Positions 15,831 to 23,662 of a DNA stretch of 38,701 bases are shown here, in pieces. Within the stretch, counting starts at the first letter, position 1. Every line of letters starts with the position of its first letter. This DNA is from an uncultured Clostridia bacterium (GTDB lineage: Bacteria > Bacillota > Clostridia > Lachnospirales > CAG-274), in the NCBI GenBank assembly GCA_947629215.1, contig CANRCU010000001.1, forward strand, positions 1-38,701, read 5' to 3'. Both the position numbers and the translations under genes were made by a program. Under the pieces are notes generated by a model. It worked only from the letters and a program-made list of their open reading frames with translations, was not told the DNA's origin and made no database searches.

Positions 15831-16106
15831 TTAAAGCGATGATATGAACATTTCGTAGGCGTCCGCCCACTCCTCTATGGGATATGTTGCGCCGCCGTTG
15901 GTGCTTTTGAGCATATTGCTCCACAGCGTTTCATTCAGCGCAAGCAGCTCACCCAAGTCCACGGGGCAGCCGTTTTCGGCTGCGATACGGCAAAAAGCCG
16001 CCATGGGGTCGTCTGCGTTCTGCGTCGCTTTAAGGGCATTGCAAAGTTCCTTATTATCGGCTGCAAGTTTATGCAGTTTATCAAGCATATCGTTTATATC
16101 GTTCAT
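15831..16106 (-). CDS. Small helical protein, Nif11-like resemblance
   Basis: A 91-residue protein of unknown function, first gene of the minus-strand run, with GGGGG upstream of the ATG. Residues 1-60 resemble Nif11-type leader helices: a charged helix (MLDKLHKLAADNKELCNAL), then a conserved-looking FCRIAAENGCPVDLGELLAL turn-helix. NGG occurs at about 70-72, where Nif11 leaders often end in a double glycine, followed by about 19 residues (ATYPIEEWADAYEMFISSL). That tail has no cysteine and few Ser/Thr, and no peptide-modifying enzyme or exporter lies nearby, so a natural-product precursor is doubtful. It may instead be a partner of the DUF815 ATPase encoded 15 bp downstream. Confidence 0.5.
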   Translation of the reverse strand: MNDINDMLDKLHKLAADNKELCNALKATQNADDPMAAFCRIAAENGCPVDLGELLALNETLWSNMLKSTNGGATYPIEEWADAYEMFISSL

Positions 16107-16136
16107 ATATTATTACCCCCTTTTGTGTATATTTTC

Positions 16137-16165
16137 ATTTTAACATAAAAAAGGGGAATATACAA
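16137..16165 (-). promoter_or_regulatory. Promoter of the minus-strand operon (16.1 to 7.5 kb)
   Basis: On the minus strand TTGTAT (16165-16160), a 17-bp spacer and TAAAAT (16142-16137), about 31 bp before the first start codon. Gaps in the seven-gene run below it are -14 to 58 bp, so one long transcript is possible. Confidence 0.55.
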
Positions 16166-16301
16166 GATAAACAAAACAGGATCTTTTTGTTATAATAACA
16201 TACGCCAAGCCCCGAAACAAGCGGATATGTATGAATTGACGGTTTTTGGTATGAACTGATATTCGGATAAAATTTCTAATTTATTTTTAATACTGATTTT
16301 A

Positions 16302-16329
16302 TTGTGTTTTAAATTTTGCATTTTATAAT
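16302..16329 (+). promoter_or_regulatory. Promoter for the Cthe_2159-like gene
   Basis: TTGTGT (16302-16307), a 16-bp spacer and a perfect TATAAT (16324-16329), 31 bp before the ATG. Confidence 0.5.
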
Positions 16330-16360
16330 ATCGGCAATAATAAAAACGGAGGTATCTGAT

Positions 16361-18523
16361 ATGAAACGAAAATTGTTTGTTATGCTTGCGGCATTGATGT
16401 GCCAAAGCTGCATATGTATGACTGCCTGCGGAGCGGAGGTTTCTGCCGTGCAGGCGGCGGTGAACGTTAACGGGAAAAATGTATCCGACGAGGCGCTTTT
16501 GTCCGACGGGAACAAACTTATACCCGCAAGGGGCGTGCTGTCGGAGTTGGGGTTTGAGCTTATATATGAACCGTCGCTCGGTCAGCTCTATGTCTGCAAA
16601 AACAAAAAGCTGCTCATAATGACGGTCGGTTCGTCACAGGCGTCTTATAAAGGCGAAACAACGGAATTGTCGGCAGCGCCCGTTATGACAAACGGCAGCG
16701 TTTATATCCCTTACGACGTTATATCGGGGGTATTGGGGTATGATGTCAATATCGGCTCGGACGGCAGTGTATCGGTGCTTGACCCCGAAGACGAGAAAGA
16801 CAAAACAGAAAATACCGGAACAATAGACCTTGATGCATCCAAAGTCACGGGCGAGGGCGTAAGCATTGACGGAAATGTCGTCAAAATAACCAAAGGCGGC
16901 GATTTCACGGTCAAAGGCAGTTTTAACGGCAGTATCACGGTCGATACGAACGAAAGGGTGAAACTGAGGCTTGACGGGGTAAATATCAAGGCTTCGGACG
17001 GTCCCGCAATTGATTTTAAAAACACGGATAAGTCTTTTATAACGCTTGAGGAAGGCAGCAAAAATATTCTTGCCGACAGTGAAAATTACAGTGACGAGGA
17101 CGCCAAAGCAACGCTTTTTTCAAATGCCGATTTGGAGATAAAGGGCAGCGGTTCGCTTGAGATAACATCGGTATACAAACACGGCATTGCAAGCGATGAT
17201 GTGCTTGATATAGAAAACGGCAATGTGAGCATTACGGCAAAAAGCGACGGTCTGCACGCAAACGACGGTATCGAGATAAAAGGCGGCAATATTGTGATAA
17301 ATGCAGGGGAAGACGGTATAGACTGCGAGGGCTATACGGATATTGCTGACGGTGTGTTAAAGATAACGGCATCGGGCGAAGCCGAACCGAGCGCAAATAA
17401 TGATTTCGGAATGCATATGAACGGCAATGCGGGCATGAAACCATGGGGAGGACAACCGCAGGAAGAACTTCAACAGGGAGAATTTCCGCAAGGTGAACCA
17501 CCGCAGAGAGAATTTCAACAGGGTGAACTACCGCAGGGAGATTTTCCGCAGAGAGAATTTCAACAGAGTGAGCCTCTGCAGGGAATGCCCGAAGGCTTTA
17601 AAATGCAAGGCACAAAAATACCGACCGACGAACAGACGGAAAGCACGACCGACGCATATCCAAGCAGCAAAGGCATCAGTTCCGACGGCTATCTTATGAT
17701 AAGGGGCGGAAATATTGAAATAGATTCAAACGATACCTGCATAAAATCCGAAAGTTTTATAAATGTGAGCGGAGGCAGCCTGACACTTGATTCAAGCGTC
17801 AAAAAAGGCATAAAAGCAACCGACGACCTGTTTGTGAACGGCGGTACTCTGACTGTGAATGCAGCCGATGAGGGGCTTGAAAGCAAGCGTGTTATGACGA
17901 TAAACGGCGGCGACATAAAGATAACCTCAAAAGATGACGGCATAAACGCAGGCGGCGGCAACGGCGGTATGCGCGGTGACCCGAGCGAATACGGTGAGCA
18001 TCATATCATAGTAAACGGCGGTAAAATAACGATAGACGCAGGCGGCGACGGTATAGACTCAAACGGTAATTTGACCTTCAACGGCGGTGAATGCGTTATT
18101 TACGGACCGGAAAACGGCGGAAATTCGGCTATGGACGCAAACGGTGAAATAAACGTCAACGGCGGTATTCTGCTTGCATTCGGCAGCGTCGGTATGGTCG
18201 AAACGCCGAGCGAAAATTCCAAACAAAACGTTATAAATGCCGCTTTTGACAATGTACAAAACGGCGGTTCCGAGTTTCGTCTGACGGCGTCGGACGGCAG
18301 TGTGACCGTTTCCGACATCCCCGAAAAGACCTATCAGTCGGTAATATATTCTTCGCCCGATATAAAAGACGGCGAAAGTTACACCATATCGGCAAACGGT
18401 GTTGACGGCGGCAGCGCCAAAGTCGACGGAAAGATAACATCAATAGGCGAAAATGCCGAACGAGGTATGGGTTTTGGCGGTATGAAAAGGGGTATGGGAC
18501 ACCGCCCCGTTCAGATAAACTAA
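16361..18523 (+). CDS. Secreted Cthe_2159-type beta-helix carbohydrate-binding protein
   Basis: A 720-residue exported protein. The ATG at 16361 follows CGGAGG at eight bases. The signal region (1-24) ends in ICMTACGAE, so a lipoprotein is possible. Residues 30-140 resemble a copper amine oxidase N-terminal-like domain (KLIPARGVLSELGFELIYE, YIPYDVISGVLGYDV). From about 154 to 690 the sequence is a repetitive right-handed beta-helix with many short rungs of the type GDGIDxxG, as in PF14262 (Cthe_2159). The Clostridium thermocellum member binds polygalacturonic acid and cellulose, which fits the pectin theme. Residues about 345-433 interrupt the helix with a Gln/Glu/Phe/Pro-rich insert with a 15-residue period. 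The C-terminus is Gly/Met-rich. No dockerin is present. Confidence 0.8.
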   Translation: MKRKLFVMLAALMCQSCICMTACGAEVSAVQAAVNVNGKNVSDEALLSDGNKLIPARGVLSELGFELIYEPSLGQLYVCKNKKLLIMTVGSSQASYKGETTELSAAPVMTNGSVYIPYDVISGVLGYDVNIGSDGSVSVLDPEDEKDKTENTGTIDLDASKVTGEGVSIDGNVVKITKGGDFTVKGSFNGSITVDTNERVKLRLDGVNIKASDGPAIDFKNTDKSFITLEEGSKNILADSENYSDEDAKATLFSNADLEIKGSGSLEITSVYKHGIASDDVLDIENGNVSITAKSDGLHANDGIEIKGGNIVINAGEDGIDCEGYTDIADGVLKITASGEAEPSANNDFGMHMNGNAGMKPWGGQPQEELQQGEFPQGEPPQREFQQGELPQGDFPQREFQQSEPLQGMPEGFKMQGTKIPTDEQTESTTDAYPSSKGISSDGYLMIRGGNIEIDSNDTCIKSESFINVSGGSLTLDSSVKKGIKATDDLFVNGGTLTVNAADEGLESKRVMTINGGDIKITSKDDGINAGGGNGGMRGDPSEYGEHHIIVNGGKITIDAGGDGIDSNGNLTFNGGECVIYGPENGGNSAMDANGEINVNGGILLAFGSVGMVETPSENSKQNVINAAFDNVQNGGSEFRLTASDGSVTVSDIPEKTYQSVIYSSPDIKDGESYTISANGVDGGSAKVDGKITSIGENAERGMGFGGMKRGMGHRPVQIN

Positions 18524-18672
18524 AAACAATGGGCTACCGCAAACAGTATTTGGTTTTCGCTGTTTGCGGCAGCCAAAATATTTATCCCTGCTTATTTACT
18601 TCTGTAATGATTAAATCCCATAATATTAGTATTGCAAAAATAAAAATGGCATTTATCGCCCCTTTCAAACTG

Positions 18673-19103
18673 TCAAATAACCCCTATTTCTATTTTAGGA
18701 ACAGGGGTTGTTTTTAACAAAATTCTATTCAAAACAACAGAAATTTCCCAAACCATATGAATATTCGGACGTGTATTATCACCTGTTTTCAAGTGTATTG
18801 CAAATTTTTTGAGATTCATGCATGCAAATTTAAGCTTGACCCATTTTGATACCTGAACCAAACCTGTTAAAGTTGTATATCTCATAGAATGTTTTTCCTT
18901 TGCATCCGCAAATACCCTTTATTTCCGGAAATTTTTCGGTAACTGTGTCATACAGCGGATCAAAAGCGATACTGTCGTGGATATTTCCGGGCGTGACAAC
19001 ACAACCCAATATATAACCGTGTTCATCACAGGCTGTATGGGCTTCATACGCAAACTACATTTTATGCTCTCCTTTGTGGAAAACACCGCAGTCGGGATCG
19101 AAT
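18673..19103 (-). pseudogene. Decayed IS1182-family transposase fragment
   Basis: Reading the minus strand from 19103, one frame gives DPDCGVFHKGEHKM, an in-frame TAG, then FAYEAHTACDEHGYILGCV and VTPGNIHDSIAFDPLYDTV. A +1 shift at about 18930 gives VFADAKEKHSMRYTTL and WVKLKFACMNLKKFAIHL. These match the middle and the C-terminal end of IS1182-type DDE transposases. The roughly 150 residues normally between them are absent, as is the N-terminal part. It thus carries a stop, a frameshift, an internal deletion and a 5' deletion, and cannot encode an active enzyme. Terminal inverted repeats were not found. Confidence 0.75.
18679..18715 (+). terminator. Hairpin with T-run downstream of the beta-helix gene
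   Basis: AACCCCT (18679-18685) pairs with AGGGGTT (18703-18709), then GTTTTT. A longer hairpin at about 18533-18573, just after the stop, lacks a T-run. The site may also mark the edge of the transposase remnant. Confidence 0.45.
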
Positions 19104-19105
19104 AT

Positions 19106-19134
19106 AAAAAAGCCCAGTACTCCTGAGCTTTTTT
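19106..19134. terminator. Bidirectional terminator after putP
   Basis: AAAAAAGCCCAG and CTGAGCTTTTTT (one mismatch) frame a 5-nt loop. Both strands end in a run of six Ts, so it can stop the minus-strand symporter transcript as well as plus-strand transcripts. Confidence 0.65.
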
Positions 19135-19146
19135 GACAGTCTGACT
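19129..19146 (+). repeat. 18-nt repeat, copy 2
   Basis: TTTTTTGACAGTCTGACT, identical to 147-164. It starts in the T-run of one terminator and runs into the stem of the next. Confidence 0.6.
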
Positions 19147-19172
19147 CATCCTATAAAGGACGAGTCTTTTTT
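19143..19172 (+). terminator. Second hairpin with plus-strand T-run
   Basis: GACTCATCC (19143-19151) and GGACGAGTC (19158-19166) pair with one mismatch, followed by six Ts. It lies just beyond the stop codon of the minus-strand symporter gene. Confidence 0.5.
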
Positions 19173-19178
19173 ATTTAC

Positions 19179-20663
19179 TTAGAATGTCTTTTTGTTTGCT
19201 GCAAGCTCGAATTTATCAAGAACTTTTTGACTTGGTTCTTTATCTATAAGCGAAACTATAACAATAAGCGCAAGAGAGATGAAGAATGCGGGTACAAGCT
19301 CGTAAAGGCCGGTGCTTGCGGCAAGGAACTTATTCCACAGTATGACAACGGCTGCGCCGCTTATCATACCGGCAAGAGCGCCGTTCATAGTCATTCTCTT
19401 CCAGAAAAGGCTGAGAAGCATCGCGGGGCCGAAAGCGGCGCCGAAGCCTGCCCATGCGTTTGAAACAAGCGCCATGACCGTATTGTTGGGGTCAAGGGCG
19501 ATGATATAAGCTATTATCGAAACCACGACAATGGCTATACGGCTGAGAGTAAGCATCTGTTTATCGCTCGGTTTGTTTTTGGCGATAACGCCGTAAATAT
19601 CGCTTGTAACGGCAGAGGCGGTAACAAGCAGCTGAGAATCCGACGTACTCATTATTGCGGAAACTATCGCGCAAAGCAGTATACCCGCAATAAGACCGGG
19701 TGTAAGTTTCTGAACGAGTACCATAAATATGGTTTCGGCAGAAACGCTGTCAAGCCGGACTGCACCCGTGTGTTCAAGGTAAACATAACCTATACAGCCC
19801 ACAGCCACCGATGCAACAAGCGAAATAACCACCCATACCATGGCTATTATGCGTGATTTTTTTATCATCTCTTCGCTCCTTATCGACATAAAGCGCACAA
19901 GGATATGCGGCATACCGAAATAGCCGAGACCCCAACCGAGGTTCGATATTATATCGACAAGTTTGTATGGCTCGGAGCCGTTTGCCATAAGGTTCATATA
20001 GCCGACCTTCTGAGATGTTATGGCTGTAAAGCTGTCGCCGCCGATGGCTGCATATGCTATTATAGGCACTATCAGCAGCGCAAAGAACATAAGCATGCCC
20101 TGGAAGAAATCAGTCCAGACAACGGCGAAATATCCGCCCATGAATGTATATATAAGTATAACTATCGCGCCGACGGTAAGACCGATGTGATATTTTATGC
20201 CGAATACATTTTCTATCAGTTTTGCGGCTGCGTTAAAGCCCGAAGCCGTATAAATAAGAAAGAAAATAAATATTATGACCGCGCATACAATTCTTACAGC
20301 CGATGCGTCCGAATTGAAACGGTTCTGAAAATACTGCGGTATGGTTATGGAATCGTCGGCGATCGCCGAATAACGTCTTAAACGTTTTGCGACTATCAGC
20401 CAGTTGAGATATGTACCTATACCAAGGCCTATGGCTATCCATGCCGAGCTTACGCCGTTAAGATATACTGCACCGGGCAGACCCATCAACAGCCAGCTTG
20501 ACATATCCGATGCCTGCGCCGAAAGCGCCGTAAGCCAGCTGCCCGTTTGTCTGCCGCCTAAAAAATAGTCCGACACATTTTTTGAGCGTTTTGAAAACGC
20601 CGCTCCTATGCCTATCATTATACCGAGATAAATGACAAAGGCAATTATGATCCAGAAACTCAT
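19179..20663 (-). CDS. putP: Sodium/proline symporter
   Basis: A 494-residue integral membrane transporter of the sodium:solute symporter family, predicted to import proline with sodium. AAGGAGG lies seven bases before the ATG. About 13 hydrophobic helices are visible. Family features: YFLGGRQTGSWLTALSAQASDMSSWLLMG at 33-61 (read in two parts), ITIPQYFQNRF at about 106-116, and LLCAIVSAIMSTSDSQLLV around 320-338, which carries sodium-site residues. The length is standard. It is monocistronic, with a strong promoter and a leader of about 105 nt that contains small hairpins. Other SSF substrates are possible, but the motif set is typical of PutP. Confidence 0.92.
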   Translation of the reverse strand: MSFWIIIAFVIYLGIMIGIGAAFSKRSKNVSDYFLGGRQTGSWLTALSAQASDMSSWLLMGLPGAVYLNGVSSAWIAIGLGIGTYLNWLIVAKRLRRYSAIADDSITIPQYFQNRFNSDASAVRIVCAVIIFIFFLIYTASGFNAAAKLIENVFGIKYHIGLTVGAIVILIYTFMGGYFAVVWTDFFQGMLMFFALLIVPIIAYAAIGGDSFTAITSQKVGYMNLMANGSEPYKLVDIISNLGWGLGYFGMPHILVRFMSIRSEEMIKKSRIIAMVWVVISLVASVAVGCIGYVYLEHTGAVRLDSVSAETIFMVLVQKLTPGLIAGILLCAIVSAIMSTSDSQLLVTASAVTSDIYGVIAKNKPSDKQMLTLSRIAIVVVSIIAYIIALDPNNTVMALVSNAWAGFGAAFGPAMLLSLFWKRMTMNGALAGMISGAAVVILWNKFLAASTGLYELVPAFFISLALIVIVSLIDKEPSQKVLDKFELAANKKTF

Positions 20664-20774
20664 TAAGTACCTCCTTAAAAAACCTGCCCTGCCGTTTTAT
20701 CAGCGGCACGGGATATTGCGTGTTGCTTATGCAAAGCACCGACATTTTGTCGGATACTTTCAAAAACCTATTAT

Positions 20775-20803
20775 ATAATAACATTATACGGCGCAGATGT
20801 CAA
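20775..20803 (-). promoter_or_regulatory. Promoter of putP
   Basis: On the minus strand TTGACA (20803-20798), a 17-bp spacer and TATTAT (20780-20775). The leader that follows holds CCGACAAAATGTCGG and a TGCCG...CGGCA hairpin before a T-run, which could attenuate transcription. Confidence 0.65.
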
Positions 20804-20862
20804 ATGTTTTGCTCTCACCCGACGGCGTTTTTTTCATACCTTAAAATAAAAAGGGCTAAATT

Positions 20863-21423
20863 ATGGGCGCATATATATTTCTGACCGCTGCGGCGCTAAG
20901 CCTGGACAGCTTTGCGGTGGGTGTGGCTTACGGGGTGAGGAAAATAAGCTTCAGCCGCGGCGGGATGTTTGTGTTTATGATAACGGGGCTTTGCCTGTCG
21001 CTGCTTTCGTGTGCGGCAGGTAAGGCCGCTTCGGGGTTGATAAAGGGCGGCATCGCAGGCGGCGTTATACTTACTGTAACGGGCATGGCAATGCTCTTGC
21101 AGCAATTCGGGCTTGGCGATATACCGCTGCTTAGGCTTATTTCGTCACCCGAAAAGGGCGACGTGGACAAAAACCGCAAAATAGATACCAAAGAGGCATT
21201 CTTTATGGCGCTGGCGCTTTCGTCCGACAGCTGCGCGGCTTGTATAGGCGGTGTGGCGGGCGGAAATATACTGCTGCCGCTGACCGTGTTTTTGTTTCAG
21301 CCCGTATTTCTGAATACGGGTATTGCATCGGGAAGGAAATTTTCTCCCGAAGGGAGCGAAAAAATATGCGGCATAGCCGCGGGGCTTTTGCTCGTAGCAC
21401 TCGGATTGGGAAATATTGTATAG
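20863..21423 (+). CDS. YtaF/MntP-family membrane protein
   Basis: A 186-residue membrane protein with six predicted helices in two similar halves. Each half carries the family signature: LSLDSFAVGVAYGVRKI at 12-28 and LALSSDSCAACIGGVAGG at about 116-133, whose aspartates bind metal in MntP manganese exporters. The combination of AYGVRKI and a hydrophilic loop with DVDKNRKIDTKEA between the halves is closer to the sporulation membrane protein YtaF of Firmicutes than to true MntP. AAAGGG lies about seven bases upstream of the ATG. The pair SCAAC in the second half is unusual. It stands between divergent putP and a two-component system, apparently on its own. Confidence 0.8.
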   Translation: MGAYIFLTAAALSLDSFAVGVAYGVRKISFSRGGMFVFMITGLCLSLLSCAAGKAASGLIKGGIAGGVILTVTGMAMLLQQFGLGDIPLLRLISSPEKGDVDKNRKIDTKEAFFMALALSSDSCAACIGGVAGGNILLPLTVFLFQPVFLNTGIASGRKFSPEGSEKICGIAAGLLLVALGLGNIV

Positions 21424-21464
21424 ATTTTGGCTTAAAACAGTGAAATTTTTTCCGAATTAATGCA

Positions 21465-21493
21465 TTGACAAATCGAGCAAACTGTTAGAAAAT
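21465..21493 (+). promoter_or_regulatory. Promoter of the two-component operon
   Basis: TTGACA (21465-21470), a 17-bp spacer and GAAAAT (21488-21493), 45 bp before the regulator start. The -35 box is perfect and the -10 box weak. Confidence 0.5.
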
Positions 21494-21537
21494 ATAAGTA
21501 TATGTCTTTGCATTGTTTTGATCGGGGGAGAAGAAAA

Positions 21538-22227
21538 ATGGCTTATAAAATATTGGTCGTCGATGATGAAAAGCTGATAGTAAAAGGTATACGTTTCAGC
21601 CTTGAAAAAGAAAATATGGAGGTAGATGTCGCTTATGACGGCGAAGAGGCGCTGAGCCTTGCCGCCGAAAACGATTACAGCCTTATTTTGCTTGATGTTA
21701 TGTTACCCAAGATAGACGGGCTTGAAGTCTGTCAAAGGATAAGGGAGTTTTCAAACGTACCCGTCATCATGGTCACAGCCAAGGGCGAAGATATGGATAA
21801 GATAATGGGGCTTGAATACGGCGCCGACGATTATATAACCAAGCCTTTCAATATATTGGAGCTTAAAGCGCGCATCAAAGCCATATTGCGGCGCAGCGTG
21901 CGAACGGTGTCCGTTACCGAAGAAAAGAAAAAAACGCTCAAAATGCGTGAACTTGAAATAGACCTCGATTCCCGCCGCTGTTTTATAAACGGCAAGGAGA
22001 AAAAGCTGACCGCCAAAGAATTTGATATGTTGGAGCTTTTTATGGAAAATCCGGGCAAGGTATACAGCCGTGAAAATCTGCTCAATACGATATGGGGCAT
22101 AGGCTATCCCGGCGATGCGCGCGCAGTCGACGTACATGTGAGGCGTTTGCGCGAAAAAATCGAAGAAAAGCCGAGCGAACCGCAGTATATCCACACCAAA
22201 TGGGGGGTAGGTTATTATTTCAGGTAA
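21538..22227 (+). CDS. OmpR/PhoB-family response regulator
   Basis: A 229-residue regulator. The ATG at 21538 follows GGGGGAG; an upstream in-frame ATG at 21502 has no binding site. The receiver domain has Asp9/Asp10 (VVDDEK), the phosphoacceptor Asp53 in LILLDVMLPKIDG, Thr80 and Lys102 in TKPF. The winged-helix output domain, about 130-228, shows ELEIDLDSRRCFINGKE, LTAKEFDMLELF, the recognition region AVDVHVRRLREKIE and the final TKWGVGYYF. It is the first gene of a three-gene operon with its kinase and a GerMN protein. Its closest type is the WalR/YycF-like or VanR-like group; the regulon is unknown. Confidence 0.93.
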   Translation: MAYKILVVDDEKLIVKGIRFSLEKENMEVDVAYDGEEALSLAAENDYSLILLDVMLPKIDGLEVCQRIREFSNVPVIMVTAKGEDMDKIMGLEYGADDYITKPFNILELKARIKAILRRSVRTVSVTEEKKKTLKMRELEIDLDSRRCFINGKEKKLTAKEFDMLELFMENPGKVYSRENLLNTIWGIGYPGDARAVDVHVRRLREKIEEKPSEPQYIHTKWGVGYYFR

Positions 22228-22234
22228 TTTTGGC

Positions 22235-23662
22235 ATAAGGTGGTATCAGAGTTTCAAGCCCAAGCTTTTTGTTGCCTCCTTTCTTATAGGTATGCTGCCG
22301 CTTTTGGTGTATTCAATGTTCATATCGGACAGTTTAAAGACCTATTTTCGCAATACCAACGAAAAAGAGCTTTTGTATCAGGCAAACAAAGTGGCAGTCA
22401 GCATACAAAAAAACAACTATCTCACGGACGAAAACAAAAAACAACAGTTTGTCGATGAGATGGATATAAAAAGCGAGGAAGAGGGCTTTCGTATAATCGT
22501 GACCGACAGCCTTGGCCATGCCGTGACGGATACGAACCGTTCGGCGATAGGCAAAATGTGCATAGTACCCGAGATACTTGTTGCCCTTGACGGCAAAGAC
22601 GAGGCAAACCTGAGAGAAAGCGAGGGCGTTATATATGCGTCGGCTTATATCGAGGACGAGGAGTCGCGCAAGATAGGCGCTGTGCTTTTGGTGTCGTCTT
22701 TTGACGAGGTGAACAATATCATATCCGATGTCGACCACAACGGTTTTATAATAATGATAATACTTGTACTCACGCTTGCGGTCATCACGTTTTTTTTATC
22801 ACAGGCAATATTTTCGCCGCTGAACAACATTCTTGAAACCATACAGCGCATATCAGACGGTCAGTTCCACAACCGCCTTGATATAAAGGGGCATAACGAG
22901 CTGAGCCGCCTTGGCGAAGCCATAAACGTTATGACACAGCAGCTGGAGCATGTTGACACCGCAAGGCAGGAATTTGTTTCAAATGTGTCGCACGAGCTGA
23001 AAACGCCGCTGAGCAGTATGAAGGTGTTGAGCGAATCGCTGCTTTTGCAGCAGGATATGGATGTGGAGATGTACCGCGAGTTTATGCAGGACATAAATTC
23101 CGAAGTAGACCGTATGACGAACATAATAAACGACCTGCTTGCGCTTGTAAAGCTGGATTACCGTGAAGAAGGCATGCTGAACATAGCGGAAACGAACCTT
23201 ACCGAGCTTGTTGCCGCCATAATAAAACGGCTGACCCCGCTTGCCGATAAAAAGCATATCGAGCTGGAGTTTGAATGTTCAAAGGAAATAATCATAGAAG
23301 CCGACGAGATGAAACTGACGCTTGCGTTGTCAAATCTTGTGGAAAACGCCATAAAATACACTCCCGGATACGGCAGTGTCAGCGTAACGGTGGATTGCGA
23401 CCATCAGAATGCATTTTTCAGCGTCAAAGACACGGGCATAGGCATCAGCGCCGAAGAACAGAGCAAGATATTCAACCGTTTTTACCGTGTTGACAAAACA
23501 CGTGACCGCGAAACGGGCGGAACGGGGCTTGGGCTTGCAATAACACATTCCACGGTGATGATGCATAACGGCAGTATAAAGGTAACAAGCGCCGAAGGCG
23601 AAGGCGCAACTTTTGTTGTGCGTCTGCCCATCAAGCAACATCAGGGAGGCGCCGGAAAATGA
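22235..23662 (+). CDS. HAMP sensor histidine kinase, non-canonical start
   Basis: Membrane kinase paired with the regulator just upstream. The frame is open from 22211, but its first ATG is 22292, in the middle of the first membrane helix and without a ribosome binding site. Upstream the frame reads IRWYQSFKPKLFVASFLIG, which completes that helix, so translation probably starts at ATA 22235 (used here) or at ATT 22214 or 22217, behind GGGGGGTAGG. Domains: first helix, about 160 extracellular residues, second helix (GFIIMIILVLTLAVITFFL), HAMP, then HisKA with the phosphoacceptor His in FVSNVSHELKTPLSS. The HATPase domain has NLVENAIKYT and GTGLGLAI. It overlaps the GerMN gene by 4 bp (ATGA), so the three products are probably coupled. 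Confidence 0.88.
   Translation: MRWYQSFKPKLFVASFLIGMLPLLVYSMFISDSLKTYFRNTNEKELLYQANKVAVSIQKNNYLTDENKKQQFVDEMDIKSEEEGFRIIVTDSLGHAVTDTNRSAIGKMCIVPEILVALDGKDEANLRESEGVIYASAYIEDEESRKIGAVLLVSSFDEVNNIISDVDHNGFIIMIILVLTLAVITFFLSQAIFSPLNNILETIQRISDGQFHNRLDIKGHNELSRLGEAINVMTQQLEHVDTARQEFVSNVSHELKTPLSSMKVLSESLLLQQDMDVEMYREFMQDINSEVDRMTNIINDLLALVKLDYREEGMLNIAETNLTELVAAIIKRLTPLADKKHIELEFECSKEIIIEADEMKLTLALSNLVENAIKYTPGYGSVSVTVDCDHQNAFFSVKDTGIGISAEEQSKIFNRFYRVDKTRDRETGGTGLGLAITHSTVMMHNGSIKVTSAEGEGATFVVRLPIKQHQGGAGK

Noticed and set aside
15831..16106. Lanthipeptide-type precursor with Nif11 leader
   Set aside because: The tail after the double glycine lacks cysteine and has few Ser/Thr, and no modifying enzyme or transporter lies nearby. 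Kept only as a weak resemblance.
20863..21423. Manganese exporter MntP as firm call
   Set aside because: The hydrophilic middle loop and AYGVRKI motif fit YtaF better; metal specificity cannot be decided by eye.
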